DNA of 64,000 nucleotides, from contig NZ_AVHW01000066.1 of NCBI RefSeq assembly GCF_000449425.2, positions 1 through 64,000 on the forward strand, written 5' to 3'. The stretch comes from Clostridioides difficile CD160 (lineage in GTDB: Bacteria > Bacillota > Clostridia > Peptostreptococcales > Peptostreptococcaceae). A model generated the notes under the pieces. It made no database searches. It was not told the origin of the DNA and saw only the letters and a list, made by a program, of their open reading frames with translations. Within the stretch, counting starts at the first letter, position 1; each line of letters starts with the position of its first letter. A program made the position numbers and the translations under genes. Positions 61,806 to 64,000 of the stretch are shown in pieces.

Positions 61806-61857
61806 AAAAAATGGTTGCCAGTGTACAAGAAGGCTTGTACACTGGCAACCATTTTTT
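61806..61857 (+). terminator. Very strong terminator
   Basis: A 22-bp perfect stem (from AAAATGGTTGCCAG to CTGGCAACCATTTT) with an AAGG loop and T6 tail, after the YjiH-like gene. The stretch 61858-62152 shows no gene. Confidence 0.92.
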
Positions 61858-62152
61858 GATGAATGAAGATAATTTATAATATATAAATGTTAAGTCTATA
61901 TTAGAGTTAAGTTATATTTATGTAAAAAGTAACAAAAATCTGTAGAAATTTATGACAAAATTTAGTACACTAACTATATGTTCTTATTTAAAATTTAAGG
62001 TTAGGATTAGGAATTACCTAGTAGAGTAAGCTTGATTAATAAAACAATCATAAAATAAAAATATTAGTCATAAAGATTATAGAATAACTTACTTAAAATA
62101 AAGCCATAGAACTTACAAAAATTAAAAAAGCATATAAGTATGGAGGGGTACA

Positions 62153-64000
62153 ATGGATGAATTATTTCATATAGGAATTGATGTAGGTTCTACAACGGTG
62201 AAGGTTGTGGTACTTAATAATAGTAATAATATAATTCATAAAGAATATAGAAGACATTATTCTGATGTGAAAAAATCGGTTAAAGAAGTACTAAATGGTA
62301 TATATGAAAAATTGGGAAATATAAATACTAAAATTGTAATAACTGGCTCAGGTGGAATTGGAATATCGAAAAAACTAGGAGTAAAATTTGTTCAGGAAGT
62401 CATATCTAGTACAAAATCAATAGAGTATTTCCATCCTGAAACTGATGTTGTTATAGAGCTTGGAGGTGAAGATGCAAAAATAACATATCTAAGTGGAGGA
62501 ATAGACCAAAGAATGAATGGGATATGTGCAGGTGGTACAGGAGCATTTATAGACCAAATGGCATCACTTTTAAAGACAGATGCAAGTGGATTAAATGAAT
62601 TAGCAAAAGAGTACAATGTTATATATCCAATAGCTTCAAGATGTGGTGTTTTTGCTAAAACAGATATTCAACCTCTTATAAATGATGGAGCTAAGCAGAC
62701 TGATATAGCTATGAGTATTTTTAATGCAGTTGTTGTACAAACAGTAAGCGTTCTTTCTTGTGGAAGAAAAATAGAGGGGAATGTAGCCTTTTTAGGTGGC
62801 CCATTATACTTTTTATCTGAGCTTAGAGAAGCATTTAAAAGAGTATTGGATTTAAAAGATGAAAATATAATTTTTCCAGAAGATGCACAACTTTATATTG
62901 CTATTGGAGCAGGATTATTATCAGTAGATGAGGATAGCATAGAACTAGAATCTCTAATAGAAAAGCTAGATAATATAAAGAATATCGAAGATGGAGAAGT
63001 AAATTTATTAGAGCCTTTATTTAAAGATAAAAACGAGTACGAAGAATTTTCAAGAAGACATGAAAAAGAAAAAATAAATTATGTGGATATAAATTCAATC
63101 AAAAGTAATTGTTATTTAGGAATTGATGCAGGTTCCACCACTACTAAAGCAGCTCTTATTGATGAAGATGGAAGACTTGTATATTCTTATTACAATAGTA
63201 ATGAAGGAAATCCATTAAAAACGACTATTAAGGTTATAAACGAAATATATGATATCTTACCAAAAGACATTAAAATATTGAGTTCAACTGTAACTGGCTA
63301 TGGAGAAGCTCTTATTAAGAAAGCACTGAAAATAGACAATGGAGAAATAGAGACTATAGCACATTATAAAGCTGCTAAATTTTTCAATAAAGATGTAGAT
63401 TTTATACTTGATATTGGTGGCCAAGATATGAAATGCTTAAAAATAAAAGATGGAGTAATTGACAATATAATACTGAATGAGGCTTGTTCTTCGGGTTGTG
63501 GTTCATTTTTAGAGACATTTGCAACTTCTTTATCTATGACAATAGAAGAATTTGCACAGGAAGGTATTTATTCTCAAAATCCTGTAGATTTAGGTTCAAG
63601 ATGCACTGTGTTTATGAATTCTAGAGTAAAGCAATCTCAAAAAGAAGGGGCAAGTATTGGAGATATATCAGCAGGGCTATCTTATTCTGTAATAAAAAAT
63701 GCTTTATTTAAAGTAATAAAAATTAGAGATTTGAATGAAATTGGTAGAAATATTGTTGTACAGGGTGGAACATTTTATAATGATTTGGTGCTTAGAAGTT
63801 TTGAAAAACTAATTGGGAAAAATGTAATCAGACCTAATATTTCAGGAATTATGGGTGCTTTTGGTTCAGCACTTATAGCAAAAGAAAAGTATGAAAGTGG
63901 GTATCAAACATCTTTATTATCTAAGGAAGAATTGAATAATATAAGATTAGAATCAAGTGTAACTAGATGCAAAGGATGCTCGAATCATTGTCTTCTTACT
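62153..64000 (+). CDS. Large 2-hydroxyacyl-CoA dehydratase activase (partial, runs off the end)
   Basis: The frame is open for 616 codons to the end of the window. It has two tandem BadF/BadG/BcrA ATPase domains. Domain 1 is about 1-285 ([34 protein letters not shown]). Domain 2 is about 320-590 ([35 protein letters not shown]). A linker with cysteines (RCKGCSNHC) then starts the next domain. Full-length members have about 1,400 residues with a C-terminal dehydratase-like part. GGAGGGG precedes the ATG. It likely uses ATP to drive low-potential electron transfer; the target is unknown. Confidence 0.9.
   Translation, partial: MDELFHIGIDVGSTTVKVVVLNNSNNIIHKEYRRHYSDVKKSVKEVLNGIYEKLGNINTKIVITGSGGIGISKKLGVKFVQEVISSTKSIEYFHPETDVVIELGGEDAKITYLSGGIDQRMNGICAGGTGAFIDQMASLLKTDASGLNELAKEYNVIYPIASRCGVFAKTDIQPLINDGAKQTDIAMSIFNAVVVQTVSVLSCGRKIEGNVAFLGGPLYFLSELREAFKRVLDLKDENIIFPEDAQLYIAIGAGLLSVDEDSIELESLIEKLDNIKNIEDGEVNLLEPLFKDKNEYEEFSRRHEKEKINYVDINSIKSNCYLGIDAGSTTTKAALIDEDGRLVYSYYNSNEGNPLKTTIKVINEIYDILPKDIKILSSTVTGYGEALIKKALKIDNGEIETIAHYKAAKFFNKDVDFILDIGGQDMKCLKIKDGVIDNIILNEACSSGCGSFLETFATSLSMTIEEFAQEGIYSQNPVDLGSRCTVFMNSRVKQSQKEGASIGDISAGLSYSVIKNALFKVIKIRDLNEIGRNIVVQGGTFYNDLVLRSFEKLIGKNVIRPNISGIMGAFGSALIAKEKYESGYQTSLLSKEELNNIRLESSVTRCKGCSNHCLLT

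Noticed and set aside
1-64000. Search for CRISPR arrays, tRNA/rRNA genes, intact transposases and integrases
   Set aside because: No regularly spaced direct repeats, no tRNA-like cloverleaf with a CCA-type end, no rRNA and no transposase or integrase motifs were noticed by eye.

Overview
The window is a low-GC (roughly 29 % G+C), densely coded chromosome segment of a strictly anaerobic Gram-positive bacterium. A CWB2-type cell-wall cysteine protease of the Cwp84/Cwp13 kind, a Stickland-type selenoprotein reductase component, a 2-hydroxyacyl-CoA dehydratase-type activase system, a T-box, a yjdF RNA and consensus sigma-A promoters together point to Clostridioides difficile. The species call rests on recognising these proteins, not on a search. 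No rRNA, tRNA, CRISPR array, phage or intact insertion sequence was seen.

Layout. 1-4.5 kb: a T-box-controlled operon (NCS1 permease, DUF917/S-methyl-thiohydantoin desulfurase-type protein, hydantoinase A). 4.5-11 kb: small regulators and housekeeping genes (RHH protein with an operator pair, PlsC, DUF3795, AraC, TudS-like protein, Na/Pi symporter with a Pho-box-like array). 11-18 kb: the most interesting locus, a nitrogenase-like NifH/NifD/NifK set interrupted by an IsdE-like haem-type ABC transporter, next to an AraC regulator and an iron-box-like palindrome. 18.5-23.3 kb: an Mrp/NBP35 Fe-S carrier, a GNAT enzyme and a corrinoid methyl-transfer module (corrinoid protein, UroD-fold methyltransferase, reactivation-type protein). 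23.6-26.6 kb: a TetR/nitroreductase pair and a HAD/XRE-cupin pair. 26.8-34.4 kb: a complete-looking substrate circuit. It has a GntP-type permease, a sensor kinase with a periplasmic-binding-type sensor, a sigma-54 activator, two upstream palindromes, a -24/-12 promoter, and an orphan glycine/sarcosine/betaine-reductase component B pair (pyruvoyl-type alpha subunit and a selenocysteine-containing GrdB homologue).

35-43.5 kb: feoA with a Fur box, gltS, adenosine deaminase, EcsC-like protein, a double-cubane-cluster-type protein with its ATPase reductase, and the Cwp13-like protease. 43.7-54.2 kb: a TetR-ABC exporter with paired operators, an XRE/peptide deformylase pair, two UV-lesion repair genes, a leader RNA before a methyltransferase, RtcB, an EFR1 flavodoxin/ferredoxin and a PhzF protein. 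54.2-64 kb: a yjdF riboswitch and yjdF, DUF1294, a B3/B4 protein, a Nudix hydrolase, a MATE exporter behind a leader-peptide attenuator, gapB, a YjiH-like membrane protein, and the 5' part of a giant CoA-dehydratase activase that runs off the window end.

Common themes are low-potential electron-driven chemistry (three ATP-dependent Fe-S reductase systems), amino-acid-derived substrates, and many local regulatory circuits whose operators can be read directly. Three short decayed gene remnants (GH13 glycosidase, LytTR response regulator, TetR) mark old deletions.
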